Shown here: positions 52,006 to 52,068 of the stretch, in pieces
Position numbering within the stretch: the stretch's first letter is position 1
Layout: each line of letters opens with the position of its first letter
Assembly (NCBI GenBank): GCA_944384125.1
Contig: CALWSF010000027.1
Coordinates: forward strand, 1 to 52,068
From: an uncultured Lachnospiraceae bacterium
GTDB lineage: Bacteria > Bacillota > Clostridia > Lachnospirales > Lachnospiraceae
Length of the DNA stretch: 52,068 bases
Reading direction: 5' to 3'
Program-made: the position numbers and the translations under genes
The notes under the pieces: model-generated
Told to the model about the DNA's origin: nothing
Databases searched by the model: none
What the model saw: only the letters and a program-made list of their open reading frames with translations

Positions 52006-52068
52006 TTAGTTGAATTTATAGTAATAAAGTTATATAATGAGTTCAAAGGATGGTGTTTGTTATGGAAC
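52006..52068 (+). mobile_element. Start of an unrelated sequence, possibly a mobile element
   Basis: From about 52006 the AT-rich sequence no longer matches the alcohol dehydrogenase frame. It looks like a plus-strand gene start: TATAAT-like TATAAT (52033-52038), AAAGGATGG, and ATGGAAC at 52062 running off the edge. Its abrupt placement against a truncated gene suggests the end of an insertion element. No terminal repeat or transposase can be seen. Confidence 0.35.

Overview
The window reads as chromosome of an anaerobic, butyrate-forming Clostridia bacterium, most likely Lachnospiraceae. The reasons are a complete thl-crt-hbd-bcd-etfBA operon beside a butyryl-CoA:acetate CoA-transferase gene of the Roseburia/Faecalibacterium type, formate-tetrahydrofolate ligase with a cyclodeaminase-like partner, a Gram-positive type IV pilus operon, strong AGGAGG ribosome binding sites and TTGACA/TATAAT promoters. 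Most genes are on the minus strand; only a DUF4190 protein, hpf, an SDR and the CoA-transferase are on plus.

Layout. 1-500: two tRNA-Ser genes behind tandem minus promoters, reading toward what looks like an rRNA leader at the left edge. 657-4450: glycosyltransferase, ispD, tsaD, RNase Z. 4624-9287: a zinc-ribbon protein and the tex/YcxB-like/tsaE/tsaB/rimI operon, so TsaB, TsaE and TsaD for tRNA t6A synthesis lie within 4 kb. 9533-12057: small membrane proteins and homoserine dehydrogenase with an ACT regulator. 12416-17400: prfB with its +1 programmed frameshift, secA, a non-coding region with paired perfect DnaA boxes, and hpf.

17432-26248: a nine-gene type IV pilus/pseudopilus operon in the order pilB, pilC, pilin, prepilin peptidase, a PilM-PilN fusion, PilO, pseudopilin, GspK/PilX-like protein, pseudopilin. 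It could make a complete inner-membrane pilus machine; no retraction ATPase lies in the window.

26565-31434: glycerol utilisation (glpK, two FAD oxidoreductases, a DUF1667 protein), with a promoter, an operator-like dyad and an intrinsic terminator in the glpK leader, which suggests antitermination control. 31497-33814: fchA-fhs one-carbon genes. 33977-40190: an orphan leucine-rich-repeat-like protein, a secreted NlpC/P60 hydrolase with TKAPET repeats, thioredoxin reductase, an SDR and an MBOAT acyltransferase.

40488-48538: the butyrate operon turns acetyl-CoA into butyryl-CoA, and the divergent CoA-transferase releases butyrate while regenerating acetyl-CoA. A Rex-like NADH-sensing site lies between the divergent promoters, and a hairpin follows each of the first four genes of the operon. 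48617-51319: a CadC/ArsR-controlled metal efflux ATPase with its HMA domain encoded separately. 51519-52068: a 4-oxalocrotonate tautomerase homologue and a 3' remnant of an iron-containing alcohol dehydrogenase, broken at 52005 where a different sequence, possibly a mobile element, begins.

All calls are by reading; no database search was possible. Start codons were chosen by ribosome binding site and family N-terminus.
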